From Chitinophaga pinensis DSM 2588 (lineage in GTDB: Bacteria > Bacteroidota > Bacteroidia > Chitinophagales > Chitinophagaceae), in the NCBI RefSeq assembly GCF_000024005.1, contig NC_013132.1, forward strand, positions 5,388,001 to 5,452,000: a stretch of DNA of 64,000 bases, in the 5' to 3' direction. The position numbers and the translations under genes are program-made. Positions 17,009 through 26,893 of the stretch are shown here, piece after piece. Below the pieces are notes generated by a model. That model was given only the letters and a program-made list of their open reading frames with translations, was not told the DNA's origin and did no database searches. How positions within the stretch are numbered: the stretch's first letter is position 1; the number at the start of each line of letters is the position of its first letter.

Positions 17009-17039
17009 GCCCGGCAGCTGTCAGGCTTGCCGGGCTTTT
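17009..17039 (+). terminator. Intrinsic terminator after the old yellow enzyme gene
   Basis: An 8-bp GC stem (17009-17016 with 17028-17035) is followed at once by T-T-T-T-C-T-T-T-C-T, a textbook rho-independent terminator 29 bp past the stop. Confidence 0.85.
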
Positions 17040-17067
17040 CTTTCTAAAAAATAAACAACAATTTGCT

Positions 17068-18009
17068 ATGAAAAAAGTAATCTATCAACAGTTTGGCAAC
17101 GAAAACGTGCTGGAAATAGTAGAAGCAGCGGTACCCACACCGGAAAAAGATCAATTGCTCGTTCGCGTGAAAGCAGTCTCAATTAATCCGCTGGACTGGA
17201 AAGTCTACCGTGGAGAGATGAAACTGATGTCAGGTTCAAAATTCCCTAAAACGCTCGGTATCGATTTCTCTGGTATAGTTGAAAGCATTGGCAGCGATAT
17301 TACCGGCTTTAAAGCGGGCGATGAAGTAATAGGATTAGTCGATGTATTTAAAGGCGGCGCACTGGCAGATTATGTGCTTGTCAAAGCCACTGATCTTGCA
17401 CCCAAACCTGCCAATATCTCTTTCGAACAGGCAGCGGCCCTGCCAGTCACCGGACTGTCTGCCCTTCAGATCATTGACGAACTGGCCGCCATCCGTAAAG
17501 GTCAGGAAGTACTGATAAACGGCGCTACAGGTGGTATTGGCCTATATGCAATACAGATTGCTAAAAAACGAGGGGCCAGGGTAACCGCTGTAGCCGGCAC
17601 GCAGGGAACAGCATTGGCAAAAACAGGTGGCGCCGACCAGGTAATCGACTACACCAGAGAAGATATCCGAAATACGCACCAAAGGTTCGATACCATCATT
17701 GATCTATCTACGAAAATGTCCTTCACAGCGGCCAAAAAACTGATGAAAAAGAAAGCTACTTTCGTCACCACTCTTCCTTCCCCACTTGTACTGCTGCAAT
17801 CTGTTTTCAATAATCTTTTCTCCGGAAAAAAACTGAAAGTATTAATACTGAAACCTACAGCGGAAAAGCTTAACATACTATCTGAGCTGGCAAAAAAAGA
17901 CCTGAAAATTGTGCTAGATAAGACCTATTCTTTCAATGAGATCAGGAGCGCTTACAAAGAAGCAGGTAAAGGAAAGATCATCGGAAAATCAGTTATTGTA
18001 ACGGATTGA
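17068..18009 (+). CDS. Zinc-free MDR-family NADP-dependent alkene/quinone oxidoreductase
   Basis: This 313-residue protein is a medium-chain dehydrogenase/reductase of the quinone oxidoreductase type. The N-terminal GroES-like domain contains N-P-L-D-W-K-V-Y-R-G and G-I-D-F-S-G-I-V. The Rossmann part carries V-L-I-N-G-A-T-G-G-I-G (about 151-161) for NADP binding. The zinc-ligand cysteines of alcohol dehydrogenases are absent. It probably reduces alpha,beta-unsaturated carbonyls or quinones, complementing the old yellow enzyme upstream. It has its own upstream region after a terminator but no GTC-N9-TA boxes, so membership of the same regulon is unproven. Confidence 0.92.
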   Translation: MKKVIYQQFGNENVLEIVEAAVPTPEKDQLLVRVKAVSINPLDWKVYRGEMKLMSGSKFPKTLGIDFSGIVESIGSDITGFKAGDEVIGLVDVFKGGALADYVLVKATDLAPKPANISFEQAAALPVTGLSALQIIDELAAIRKGQEVLINGATGGIGLYAIQIAKKRGARVTAVAGTQGTALAKTGGADQVIDYTREDIRNTHQRFDTIIDLSTKMSFTAAKKLMKKKATFVTTLPSPLVLLQSVFNNLFSGKKLKVLILKPTAEKLNILSELAKKDLKIVLDKTYSFNEIRSAYKEAGKGKIIGKSVIVTD

Positions 18010-18139
18010 TAAACTGTCGTAATTATATATTATTTGTACAGATAAGACAATAGCGGATAAAAAGAAAATGTAGTGTGTGTATTCTGCGTATTTAATATCT
18101 TTCAGTAGAGAAAGCTATCAACGTCGTCTGATATTGCTT

Positions 18140-18207
18140 AGATAAGGCTTATCCTTCGTTGATCTTCCATTGCTGAACGAAAGATTAACGAAGGATAAAC
18201 CTTATCT
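18140..18207. repeat. Long inverted repeat, member of a dispersed motif
   Basis: Arms of 27 bp (18140-18166 and 18181-18207) pair with only two G-T wobbles around a 14-nt loop. The right arm region 18175-18199 reads g-a-a-c-g-a-a-R-g-a-t-Y-a-a-c-g-a-a-g-g and is found again at 53047-53071 in a second long hairpin. The structure stands about 130 bp after the MDR stop, too far for a typical terminator. Confidence 0.75.
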
Positions 18208-18276
18208 GACAAAAGATAAACCGGAAACCAGACAGGATTCATCGGCTTTCTCCTGTTCATTTCCGACCGGAATAAA

Positions 18277-18292
18277 TGTCCGTATCTGAACA
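18277..18292 (+). promoter_or_regulatory. TGTCCG-N4-CGGACA-like half-conserved palindrome
   Basis: TGTCCG-TATC-TGAACA matches the palindrome TGTCCG-N4-CGGACA at 10 of 12 arm positions. The perfect form occurs upstream of the other FtsX permease gene (46610-46625). The position, about 60 bp upstream of a possible -24/-12 promoter, fits an enhancer-type activator site. Confidence 0.4.
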
Positions 18293-18343
18293 CTTTACAT
18301 GGCCCAAAAAATAAAGAATCGCCATAGTAGCCGGTCTGGAAAA

Positions 18344-18358
18344 TGGCAATCTTTTTGA
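18344..18358 (+). promoter_or_regulatory. Possible sigma-54 (-24/-12) promoter
   Basis: TGGCA-N6-TTGA has GG and the -12 G at the required spacing (GG-N10-G), with A instead of C at the last -12 base. It ends 46 bp before the FtsX start codon. A sigma-54-type activator gene is present at 40626-42041. Confidence 0.35.
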
Positions 18359-18404
18359 TCCTTCTCTCTGACTAAGATTGCCGCTATCATACCAACATAC
18401 CATT

Positions 18405-20821
18405 ATGCTAAAAAACTATCTTAAAATTGCCTGGCGCAACCTGACAAGAAAAAAAGCCTATTCGGCCATCAATATAACGGGTCTCGCCATCGGGATTACC
18501 TGTTGTATACTGATTATGCTTTATGTGCAGGATGAACTGTCCTATGACCGGTATAATACTAATTTTATCAGATATACCGGGTATTACATGCCTATCGCAA
18601 TGCCAAAGATGCTGACAAAAACACCGCTCCTGCTCCTGAACAATACCAGGTATGGGGCAATGCACCAACAGCGCCTGCACTTGCGGCTGACTTTCCGGAG
18701 ATAAAGAAAACAGTACAGTTTACAAGTCCGAATACCTTCCTGCTGGAGCATGGCGATAAACATTTCCAGGAAGAAGGCGTGGTATTTACCGACTCCACCG
18801 TTTTTGACGTGTTCAGCTGGAAGATGCTGGCAGGCAATCCAAAACAGGCGCTTGTAGCCCCTAACAGTATCGTGCTGACCAGGAGTATGGCTAAGAAGTA
18901 TTTCGGTGATCAGAACCCTGTAGGAAAGACACTGCGTGTAGAAAACCAGGAGACTTTCACCGTTACCGGGATGATGGAAGATGTTCCGGCTAATTCACAC
19001 CTCAGCTTTCATGCGTTGGTGTCTATGACCACCTTCATCAAATGGCGGCCTGAGATCTTTAACGAATGGGGATACATAGATTTCTATACCTATTTTCTTT
19101 TGCCGGAGCAGACCGATATTAAAAGTCTGGAAGCCAGAATTCCGGGATATACGTCCCGTCATTATCCCAAAAACAACAATGATATTTATACGGTTGCGTT
19201 TGAACCCCTATCAGCGGCTTACCTGCATTCAAAGGCGCAACGACAACCCGGACCTACGGGCAGTCTGTCAAACGTCTATATCTTTTCCATTATCGGATTA
19301 TTTATCCTGCTGATTGCCTGCATCAATTTCGTAAATCTTTCTACTGCCCGTTCTATGGAAAGAGCCCGGGAAGTCGGGGTAAGGAAAGCTGTAGGCGCTT
19401 ATCAGCAGGGTCTGATCTACCAGTTCCTGACGGAGTCTATCCTTCTTTCGTTAGCAGCAGTGTTACTGTCCGTTATACTCATTATCATCACCTTACCTTT
19501 CGTAGGGGAAATAGCGGGCAAACCATTTACTTATTCCCTGCTTCTCTCCTGGAAGATAACGCCTGTACTCGTTTTAATGCCTTTCCTGCTCGGCTTACTG
19601 GCAGGTAGTTATCCGGCCTGGGTATTGTCCCGGTTCAGACCTGTAGAAGTATTGAAAGGACAGTTTCGTTCTTCCAACAAAGGTGTTGCCTTACGGAAGG
19701 GATTAGTCGTTGTGCAGTTCAGTTTATCTGTTGCACTGATTGCCGGTACCATGATCGTATATTCTCAGCTGCGGCATATGCGGTCACATACACTCGGTTT
19801 CCGACAGGATCAGATGCTGGTCATTGATTATGGTGGCGATCAGAAAGTGAATACATCTGTAGAGGCTATAAAAAACACACTGGCGGAAAATCCTGCGGTA
19901 CAATCTATTTCCGCCTCCAGGGCTGTACCTGGCGATTTTTACCCCAATGGCACCACGCATATTGAATCGCTCAACGGTGATATGAGAAGTGAAACGCCTG
20001 CCATGTATGAGATAGACTATGACTTTATCCCTGTTTATGAGATGAAAATGGCTGCAGGAAGGCCGTATTCAAGGAGTTTCCCGGCAGATGACACCGCCTC
20101 CCTCCTGATCAATGAAGCAGCTATGAAACAGTATGGCTATTCCAATCCGGAAGAAATCGTAGGCAAACGTTTTGAACAATGGGGCCGTAAAGGAACTGTG
20201 ATCGGCGTGGTAAAAGATTTTAATTATCAATCCCTGCACAAAAAAGTAGAACCACTTGCCATGAGAATGGCGCCTGCGCAGTCATTAAACAAGTTATCTC
20301 TCCGGATAAAAACGGATCATTTATCAAAAACCTTAAAAGAACTGGAACAGACATGGAGCGCCCTGGTACCACATCGCCCCTTCCTGTACAATTTCCTGGA
20401 CCAGTCCTTTAACACGCAGTATAAGCAGGATGCCCGCTTCGGAAAGCTATTCGCGGCTTTCGCCGGACTGACCATCTTCATTGCCTGTCTCGGTTTATTC
20501 GGATTAGCAACCTATACCACCGAACAACGTGTAAAAGAGATAGGCGTAAGAAAAGTACTGGGTGCATCCGTAACTAACATCGTTACCTTGTTATCTTCGG
20601 ATTTTGTAAAACTGGTACTGATCGCCATCCTTATTGCTACACCGGCAGTTTGGTGGGCGATGCAGGAATGGTTACAGGAATTTGCCTATCGTATAACGAT
20701 TCAGTGGTGGATGATCGGAACAGCAGGTGTACTGAGTGTGATGACGGCACTGCTGACGGTTAGTCTGCTGGCAGTCAAGGCCGCACTGATGAACCCTGTA
20801 AAAGCATTGAGATCGGAATAA
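18405..20821 (+). pseudogene. FtsX/MacB-type ABC transporter permease, one-base frameshift
   Basis: The N-terminal frame (M-L-K-N-Y-L-K-I-A-W-R-N-L-T-R-K-K) runs into a wrong frame after Y-N-T-N, and the correct frame (I-Y-R-V-L-H-A-Y-R-N) continues one base off. Adding one T to the four-T run at 18563-18566 restores an uninterrupted protein of about 805 residues. It would hold an N-terminal MacB periplasmic core, an FtsX domain, a second core and a second FtsX domain ending V-K-A-L-R-S-E. The intact homologue at 44088-46490 has the same build. No ATPase gene is adjacent. The rest of the frame shows no further damage, so this is either a very recent mutation or a homopolymer sequencing error. 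The function, lipoprotein or toxic-compound export, is uncertain for this family. Confidence 0.85.
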
Positions 20822-20861
20822 CCTGTTACTATAAACGTAACCCTGTCAGAGGGTTCTAAAT

Positions 20862-20905
20862 AAAAAGCGAATGGCATGGTCGTCAGACTATGCCATTCGC
20901 TTTTT
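20862..20905 (+). terminator. Intrinsic terminator after the FtsX gene
   Basis: A perfect 16-bp stem (20862-20877 with 20890-20905) with outer A and T runs lies 41 bp past the stop. A TAnnTTTG -7 motif for the next gene (20912-20919) follows at once. Confidence 0.85.
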
Positions 20906-20969
20906 ATACATTACATTTGCCGCCCCAAACCATTTAGCGTAAAAAGCCCTATAAAAAACACATATTTTT

Positions 20970-23900
20970 ATGAAAGCCAGGTTTATTTACCAGGACGAGA
21001 AATCAAACAAATTCTGGGACATTGAAACAAACGGTACCGACCTTACTGTACAATATGGAAAAGTTGGCACAACAGGACAATCCCAAACAAAACAATTCGC
21101 TTCCGAAGAAGAATGCAAAAAAGCAGCTGACAAACTGATTGCGGAAAAAACAAAAAAAGGGTATGTCGCCCTCCCCGCCGCAGAAAAATTAGTCATACCT
21201 GTAGAACTGTACGAAAACCTTTTGGCTGTAGCAGATTACCTGGAACAAAATTATCCTGACGTAAAGCCGGAAATTACGCCCGTGAATGAAGATAACATTT
21301 CTGCGATGGAAGACTGCGTCGACTTTGAAATGCCCTCCGATTACGTAGAATACTGGCTCGAAAAAGGCAATTTCTCTTTCGTGAAAGGAGATTTTATCTG
21401 TGATGTTTATGCTTTCACGGATGAGTTTGAGCAAGCCTATAATCTGTATTACACCTTTAAGTTTTTTGAGGGCCACTACAAATTGAAGTTCGACCTGCTG
21501 GAACAGGAAATGGATTATTTCAGCCAGTGCTTCTGGGTACTTGGACAAGTAGGAGACGACCAGGAAACGAGAGTGTATGTGGGTGATCCTTCGGGAGCTG
21601 TACATATGATCCACTTCCCCAAAGGATTTGGACACACTGATCAGGAGGGCTTCGCCGCAGTAATGGCTCCGATTATGGCTAAAAGACCATTATTCAGCAT
21701 GATGATTGTGAAGAGTGCCAGTCCGCTTGACATTGAAACACCTTCCGTTGACCAGCTCGCTGAAAAACGCGCGGCCGGTGCAGCTCAGGATGGTTTGAGA
21801 GAAGTATCTTATAACGAGGTACTTACGCTGTTAGGTGTGGAGCAACTATTTGACTACTGGGAGGATGAAGACAATTTCTATGCAGAAGAATATGAAAGCG
21901 AACGTGCCTATTTCGAAGAACAAGTCTTCCTTTATCATGAGGGGGATCTGCATCTTGACAGAGAGCTGGCAAGCTACGGTTTTATCGTCGTACGTGGTAA
22001 TCTGAATATTGAAGGGGAGCTTTCTTCCAGATATTATGTAACCGGTAATACCACAGTTGATTTTCTGAAACTGGAATATTTCCAGAAAACGCTTGGAAAA
22101 GAGACAGTCAGATATGTCGCTACTGCCTGTGCGGAGGATCACGAAGTACTAAGAACACTCCCACACAGAGAGATCCATGTACCGTATTTCTTCTCCTGGT
22201 TTTATGACCTCGATTCTTTCACCTTTTCTCCGGAAACGGTCATCACTGCACTATATAATTACGATGACCTGATTACCTACCAGACAGACGCGCTCCTACT
22301 GACATGGCATGAATATGCTTATGTATTTAAGCCGGAGTTGTTCTACTGGATTGAAGAATCATGGCATGATTCCATGGAAATCAATTACACTGCCTTCTAT
22401 GAGGCCATCAAGGCCGGCAAGAATCCTTTTCTGGATGGCGTAACACCAGAAGGTATCAGGTTGGTGAAAAAGGGAGCGGCATTGAAAGAAGAAAATGATC
22501 TCCCCGGCGCTTACCAGTTGTACAAAGAGGCGATCAGTAAGTCTCCGGGGTATTACCCTGCCTATAGTGCTGCCGGCAGATTGCTATACGTTCAGAAAGC
22601 CTATGCGCAGGCAATGGAGCTGTATGCCAAAGGGATTCCGCTTACACCTGAACATGTGCTGTATGAATTTGAATGTCTGCAAAAAGGAGGACTCTCCGCC
22701 ATCCGGATGGGCGCATATGACCAGGCTATTGAATGGGCACAGCTGGGCATTGCCAGAAAAAGGGATACCCACTTCTACTTAAGGATCATTGCAGAGGCGC
22801 TGATCTATATGGGAGAACTGGAAGAGGCGAAAACTTATCTGGAAAAATCCATTGATATTGAAGGCTTTTTCAGCAACTACTGGTTAATGGGATTGATCTA
22901 TTTCCGTCAGGGAGATACCGAAAAGGCAGACACCTATTATCAGCAGGCGCATAGCGCAAATGATAAAGCCAGACCTTACACGGAACATCAGGATCTTACC
23001 TATATTTTTGGTGAACCTGTGACGGTAGACTGGGATACTAAAAAACCGGTGTCCACGGAGAAAGGACAGGAATACTGGAACAATTTCTTAACTGACACCC
23101 TCAAAACATATGGTCCTGATCTATACGAGAGAATTGGTCAATCGCCATCTCAATGGATCTATGGAAAGATCAGCAAAATACCGCCTGCGTTCAGAAGCAA
23201 AGAGATGATGTATGCCCTGCTGGACCACAGGACGAAAGGACAACTGGATGTCACCGGAAGCATCATCGCCTTTTTCGACCCTGCATTCCTGACGGAAGAA
23301 ACCGTTCTCCATGCTATACAGAGGACTGAGCCTGCGGAGTACAAAGAGATTCCTGCACAATTCTTTTCTGAAAAGCTGTTACGGTTACACCCTGAAGGCA
23401 TCAACCTGACGGTTTTACCAGCAGATCAGTTAAACTATGCGCTTTGTTTTGATGCAGTGAGTCAAAATCAGCATAGCTATCAGGCGGTGCCTAAGGAGTT
23501 TCAGGACGAGCGTATGAATATAGCCCTGATTGCAGGAGGAATTCTCGGGGACTATCCTTATAAAGAGCTCCCTTCCAAATATTCCTCCAACGAATATATC
23601 AAACTGGCCATTGAGACCCATATCCTGGCAATCACCAATCTCCGCGCAGGACTGGTTGACAAGGAAATCTATGCGTACGCTGTTGAAAAGTACGGTAATG
23701 ACCCTATGTGGCCTTTTATCGTGGAACGTTACGACACAGACGCATGGAAATATGGCTCTCTTTCATCCATAGAAAGAAAGGGTGAAATGGTACGTAAGTT
23801 TGGCATTGACGTTTTCGATCATGTAAATGCAAAGTATGTAGGAAAACAGGACTACGATTACTACAAAAAGCACCTGGGACATCTTCCTGCGTTTGCAGAG

Positions 23901-25292
23901 AAAGCAAGCTCCTATGGCTGGACAAAAAACAAGGACAAGGTCGATGAATATGATGACAGGAAAGAATTCAGTTATGATACTTTCCGTAAAGTATGGGCCT
24001 GTTTCTGGACAGAAGACTATATCATCAAAGCGCTGGATAAAGACTCCGACAAGGAACATCTTTATAGTCTCCCGGATAAGTACAAAACACAGCGGATCTG
24101 CGATATCGCTGTAAGCAGAGATTCCTATGACTTCGCCCATGTTCCGGCACAGTTTGTCACGAAGGAAATGTGTATGGATGCCTGCTCCACAAGCTATGGA
24201 TCTGCCCTTGAATACGTTCCATTAGAGATGCGTACCCGGGAGATCTGTGACGCAGCTATTGCCAGGAGTGCTGAAAATATCAAATTCGTGCCTGTTCCGC
24301 TCCGTACCGTTGAAACATGCGGCAATGTGATTGTAAGGGAAAATAACCTGACAAACTATATCCCGCATGCAATATATACAGCCGTGTTTGAATGGTGCTT
24401 TAAGGCCAGAAAGAACAGGTTTTCCAATGACTATCTCATGCTGCATTGGGGTTTAGGGCTGATCATAGACAAAAACTACACCGCGGCAAGAGAAAAACTG
24501 GCGGCTGTGACTTCAGAGATCGGCGAATACCATCACCATGCGACCTATTATATCGGCTGGAGCTATTTCCTGGAAGGAGATGTGAAAACAGCGAAGGAAT
24601 ACTTTACGCAGTCTCAGGAGATTGCTAAATCGGTGGATCTCTACGGATCCTACAGGTTAACCTTCCCATACGCATCTTTCGAGTTACGGCCAGTACACGA
24701 GGTCTATCCGTTCAATAAAGACCTGTTTGATGAACAAATGAAAGAGGCTTCGGCACTTGTACAAAACGGTTCTTATGAAGAGGCGCTTACGTTACTGGAA
24801 AAACAGGAAAAACTGCTGACGGATTCCAATTGCTCAGAAATGAGATGGTGGGCTTATGTATGGGATCACCAGCGCTATGCCCTTTATGAAGCAGGTCAGG
24901 AGGAAGCGTCTTATACCATCTGTCACCGTATTATCGCTGAATTAGGCAAAGTAGCACTGTGGGATTACCTGGAAGAATTCAATATTATCCGTGCTGCGCT
25001 GCGTGCCGCTAACAATAACCTTGCTTACAGGTATTATCTGACGGCGAGCGACCTCGCTGGTGTAAAAGAGGGTCTTAATCATATTAAAACGACGATGAAG
25101 ACGATCGCACCGATTGAGGATAAAAGCGTCCTGAATATGTTCTATGAAACACAGGCACTGCTATTATACAAAGCCATGGGTTTTGATCCGGCGTACAGGA
25201 AAGATCTTGAGAAGGTAGTCGCGAAGATTGAGAAACTGAAACAGAAAGAAGAAATAGAACTGAGTGACGAATTTGAAAAGATAAAATTATAA
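20970..25292 (+). CDS. Very large WGR-domain protein with TPR and DUF4116-like repeats
   Basis: The 1440-residue cytoplasmic protein starts with a WGR domain (about 1-75); the signature reads Y-G-K-V-G-T-T-G instead of W-G-R. Residues 95-260 look like a SUKH/SMI1-type domain (M-P-S-D-Y-V-E-Y-W). Residues 275-400 contain a beta-rich polymer-like segment. TPR-like helices run from about 500 to 690, including A-L-K-E-E-N-D-L-P-G-A-Y-Q-L-Y-K. From about 730 to 1150 there are degenerate 23-28-residue repeats built around F-V-P-x-x-L/F-R-T-x-E-x-C, as in DUF4116. TPR-like segments return to the C-terminus. WGR domains bind nucleic acid or nucleoprotein in PARP and MolR proteins. The actual function here is unknown. 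Single gene with strong terminators on both sides. Confidence 0.85.
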   Translation: MKARFIYQDEKSNKFWDIETNGTDLTVQYGKVGTTGQSQTKQFASEEECKKAADKLIAEKTKKGYVALPAAEKLVIPVELYENLLAVADYLEQNYPDVKPEITPVNEDNISAMEDCVDFEMPSDYVEYWLEKGNFSFVKGDFICDVYAFTDEFEQAYNLYYTFKFFEGHYKLKFDLLEQEMDYFSQCFWVLGQVGDDQETRVYVGDPSGAVHMIHFPKGFGHTDQEGFAAVMAPIMAKRPLFSMMIVKSASPLDIETPSVDQLAEKRAAGAAQDGLREVSYNEVLTLLGVEQLFDYWEDEDNFYAEEYESERAYFEEQVFLYHEGDLHLDRELASYGFIVVRGNLNIEGELSSRYYVTGNTTVDFLKLEYFQKTLGKETVRYVATACAEDHEVLRTLPHREIHVPYFFSWFYDLDSFTFSPETVITALYNYDDLITYQTDALLLTWHEYAYVFKPELFYWIEESWHDSMEINYTAFYEAIKAGKNPFLDGVTPEGIRLVKKGAALKEENDLPGAYQLYKEAISKSPGYYPAYSAAGRLLYVQKAYAQAMELYAKGIPLTPEHVLYEFECLQKGGLSAIRMGAYDQAIEWAQLGIARKRDTHFYLRIIAEALIYMGELEEAKTYLEKSIDIEGFFSNYWLMGLIYFRQGDTEKADTYYQQAHSANDKARPYTEHQDLTYIFGEPVTVDWDTKKPVSTEKGQEYWNNFLTDTLKTYGPDLYERIGQSPSQWIYGKISKIPPAFRSKEMMYALLDHRTKGQLDVTGSIIAFFDPAFLTEETVLHAIQRTEPAEYKEIPAQFFSEKLLRLHPEGINLTVLPADQLNYALCFDAVSQNQHSYQAVPKEFQDERMNIALIAGGILGDYPYKELPSKYSSNEYIKLAIETHILAITNLRAGLVDKEIYAYAVEKYGNDPMWPFIVERYDTDAWKYGSLSSIERKGEMVRKFGIDVFDHVNAKYVGKQDYDYYKKHLGHLPAFAEKASSYGWTKNKDKVDEYDDRKEFSYDTFRKVWACFWTEDYIIKALDKDSDKEHLYSLPDKYKTQRICDIAVSRDSYDFAHVPAQFVTKEMCMDACSTSYGSALEYVPLEMRTREICDAAIARSAENIKFVPVPLRTVETCGNVIVRENNLTNYIPHAIYTAVFEWCFKARKNRFSNDYLMLHWGLGLIIDKNYTAAREKLAAVTSEIGEYHHHATYYIGWSYFLEGDVKTAKEYFTQSQEIAKSVDLYGSYRLTFPYASFELRPVHEVYPFNKDLFDEQMKEASALVQNGSYEEALTLLEKQEKLLTDSNCSEMRWWAYVWDHQRYALYEAGQEEASYTICHRIIAELGKVALWDYLEEFNIIRAALRAANNNLAYRYYLTASDLAGVKEGLNHIKTTMKTIAPIEDKSVLNMFYETQALLLYKAMGFDPAYRKDLEKVVAKIEKLKQKEEIELSDEFEKIKL

Positions 25293-25294
25293 TT

Positions 25295-25326
25295 AAAATG
25301 GCCGGATCAGTTGATCCGGCCATTTT
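25295..25326 (+). terminator. Intrinsic terminator after the WGR gene
   Basis: Arms 25295-25309 and 25312-25326 form a perfect 15-bp GC-cored stem with flanking A and T runs, directly after the stop codon. The symmetric ends let it work for the convergent gene at 25433 too. Confidence 0.88.
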
Positions 25327-25432
25327 ATTATCCTGGTGTTGTTACTGCAAAGCGATCTTTGACTATCAGGCCCCACTCTAAAAAGCGGGGTCTGACTGTT
25401 ATTGTAGCTATATGTTAATAATAAGCTGATTA

Positions 25433-25726
25433 TCAATTATCATCATCATCTCCATCTTCATCCGGTTCATCAAATTCATCGGTCAGCACCACACGCTCGA
25501 TGTAAAGCTTACCGATAAACTGCTTGTACGTCTGCCGCATAAGGTCGAAAACTTCAGATGGCGCCTTGTCCTTCTGGTAATACATATTAAATGTCTCCAT
25601 CGGGATGCCAAGTTCGGCAGCGATAGCTGCTTCGGTTAAAGTTACGCCGGCGTCTTGCGCCCGCTCTATTAACCTGTCAATAGTGGCAGGAAATACCTCC
25701 CGTACATTCTCTTTTTTGGCTCTCAT
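25433..25726 (-). CDS. Small helix-turn-helix protein with acidic tail
   Basis: From the ATG at 25726 the product is 97 residues (M-R-A-K-K-E-N-V); a TTG two codons upstream is less likely. Residues 28-60 (T-L-T-E-A-A-I-A-A-E-L-G-I-P-M-E-T-F) look like an XRE-type or related helix-turn-helix. The last 15 residues are almost entirely Asp and Glu. The acidic tail could mimic DNA or regulate binding. I do not recognise the family with certainty. It is a single gene between the WGR gene and the phosphodiesterase, pointing toward the WGR gene. Confidence 0.65.
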   Translation of the reverse strand: MRAKKENVREVFPATIDRLIERAQDAGVTLTEAAIAAELGIPMETFNMYYQKDKAPSEVFDLMRQTYKQFIGKLYIERVVLTDEFDEPDEDGDDDDN

Positions 25727-25928
25727 TATCAACGCTTTTCATGAAATTTCGGATGTTTGTAATATTAACACGCATCCGCCTTGCTAATGTTCCTGACCCG
25801 GAAGTCAGCTTTGGCCGTAAAAATAGTTAAAACCATGAAAATGCTCCGGAAATTTTCGAGGAATTACCTGAAATAGAACGGATACATATTATTTCACCAG
25901 CAGAAAAATAATAAGGTAACTTTATCAT

Positions 25929-26879
25929 ATGAAGTCCGTTTTAACCACGCTCACATTAGCAGGAACACTACTTTGTCAATTTGCCTATTCACAAACTTCC
26001 TTTAAAGTAATACCACTTGGCGTAAAAGGCGGCACTGATGAAAGCAATCTTTCTTCATATATGATCGCTCCGCAGCAAAGTGAAGATTACGTATGCCTGG
26101 ACGCCGGAACGGTACATTTTGGTATTGAAAAAGCCGTACAGGCAAAACTGCTGCACGGTACCGCATCCACTATATTAAAACGGAATGTGAAAGGTTTTCT
26201 GATCTCCCACGGCCATCTCGATCACCTGGCAGGGATGATCATCAACTCTCCGGACGATAGTACGAAGAACATTTATGGCCTCGATTATTGTATTGATATT
26301 TTAAAGGATAAGTACTTTACCTGGAAAAGCTGGGCCAATTTCGCCAATGAAGGTGATAAACCCGCCCTGGGTAAATATCACTATACAGTGCTGACGCCAG
26401 GCGTAGAAGTTCCCCTGGAAAATACGAGTATGCAGGTAACGGCTTTCCCGCTTAGTCATTCCAATCCCTACCAGAGTACGGCATTTCTAGTCAGATATGA
26501 AGATGCCTATCTGCTATACCTGGGAGATACGGGCGCTGATTCCGTAGAACATTCGGATAAGATGCACCTGTTATGGCAACAAGTGGCGCCATTGCTGAAG
26601 TCTAAGCAATTAAAGGCGATTTTTATAGAAGTGTCTTTTGCCAACGAACAGTCGGACAAACAATTATTTGGTCACCTGACGCCACATTGGCTGATGTCAA
26701 CGCTACAGGATTTAGCGTCACTTGCGGGTGCAGATGCTTTGAAACATTTCCCGGTAGTGATCACTCATATTAAACCGGGAGGTAATCGTGAACAGCTGAT
26801 TCCCGCTCAATTAAGGGCCTATAATCCGTTACAGGTTAAACTGATCATTCCCGAACAGGCAAAATTGCTTAGGTTCTGA
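25929..26879 (+). CDS. Exported class II cyclic-nucleotide phosphodiesterase-like metallo-beta-lactamase fold protein
   Basis: This 316-residue protein has a signal peptide (about 1-21, ending A-Y-S-Q) without a lipobox. The metal-binding motif H94-G-H96-L-D98-H99-L-A-G and later F-P-L-S-H-S and L-G-D-T-G segments match class II 3',5'-cyclic-nucleotide phosphodiesterases (yeast PDE1, Vibrio CpdP). These are metallo-beta-lactamase-fold enzymes. The last conserved region V-I-T-H-I-K-P-G is also present. CpdP is periplasmic, and the leader here predicts the same location. It might hydrolyse extracellular cyclic nucleotides for phosphate or signalling. Single gene. Confidence 0.88.
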   Translation: MKSVLTTLTLAGTLLCQFAYSQTSFKVIPLGVKGGTDESNLSSYMIAPQQSEDYVCLDAGTVHFGIEKAVQAKLLHGTASTILKRNVKGFLISHGHLDHLAGMIINSPDDSTKNIYGLDYCIDILKDKYFTWKSWANFANEGDKPALGKYHYTVLTPGVEVPLENTSMQVTAFPLSHSNPYQSTAFLVRYEDAYLLYLGDTGADSVEHSDKMHLLWQQVAPLLKSKQLKAIFIEVSFANEQSDKQLFGHLTPHWLMSTLQDLASLAGADALKHFPVVITHIKPGGNREQLIPAQLRAYNPLQVKLIIPEQAKLLRF

Positions 26880-26893
26880 ATATTGTATAAAGG

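Larger units (their letters stand above)
18010..18404. other. Intergenic region before the FtsX gene
   Basis: No gene is visible in these 395 bp. They hold a long hairpin repeat (18140-18207), a TGTCCG-type half palindrome (18277-18292) and a possible sigma-54 promoter (18344-18358), each listed separately. Confidence 0.6.
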
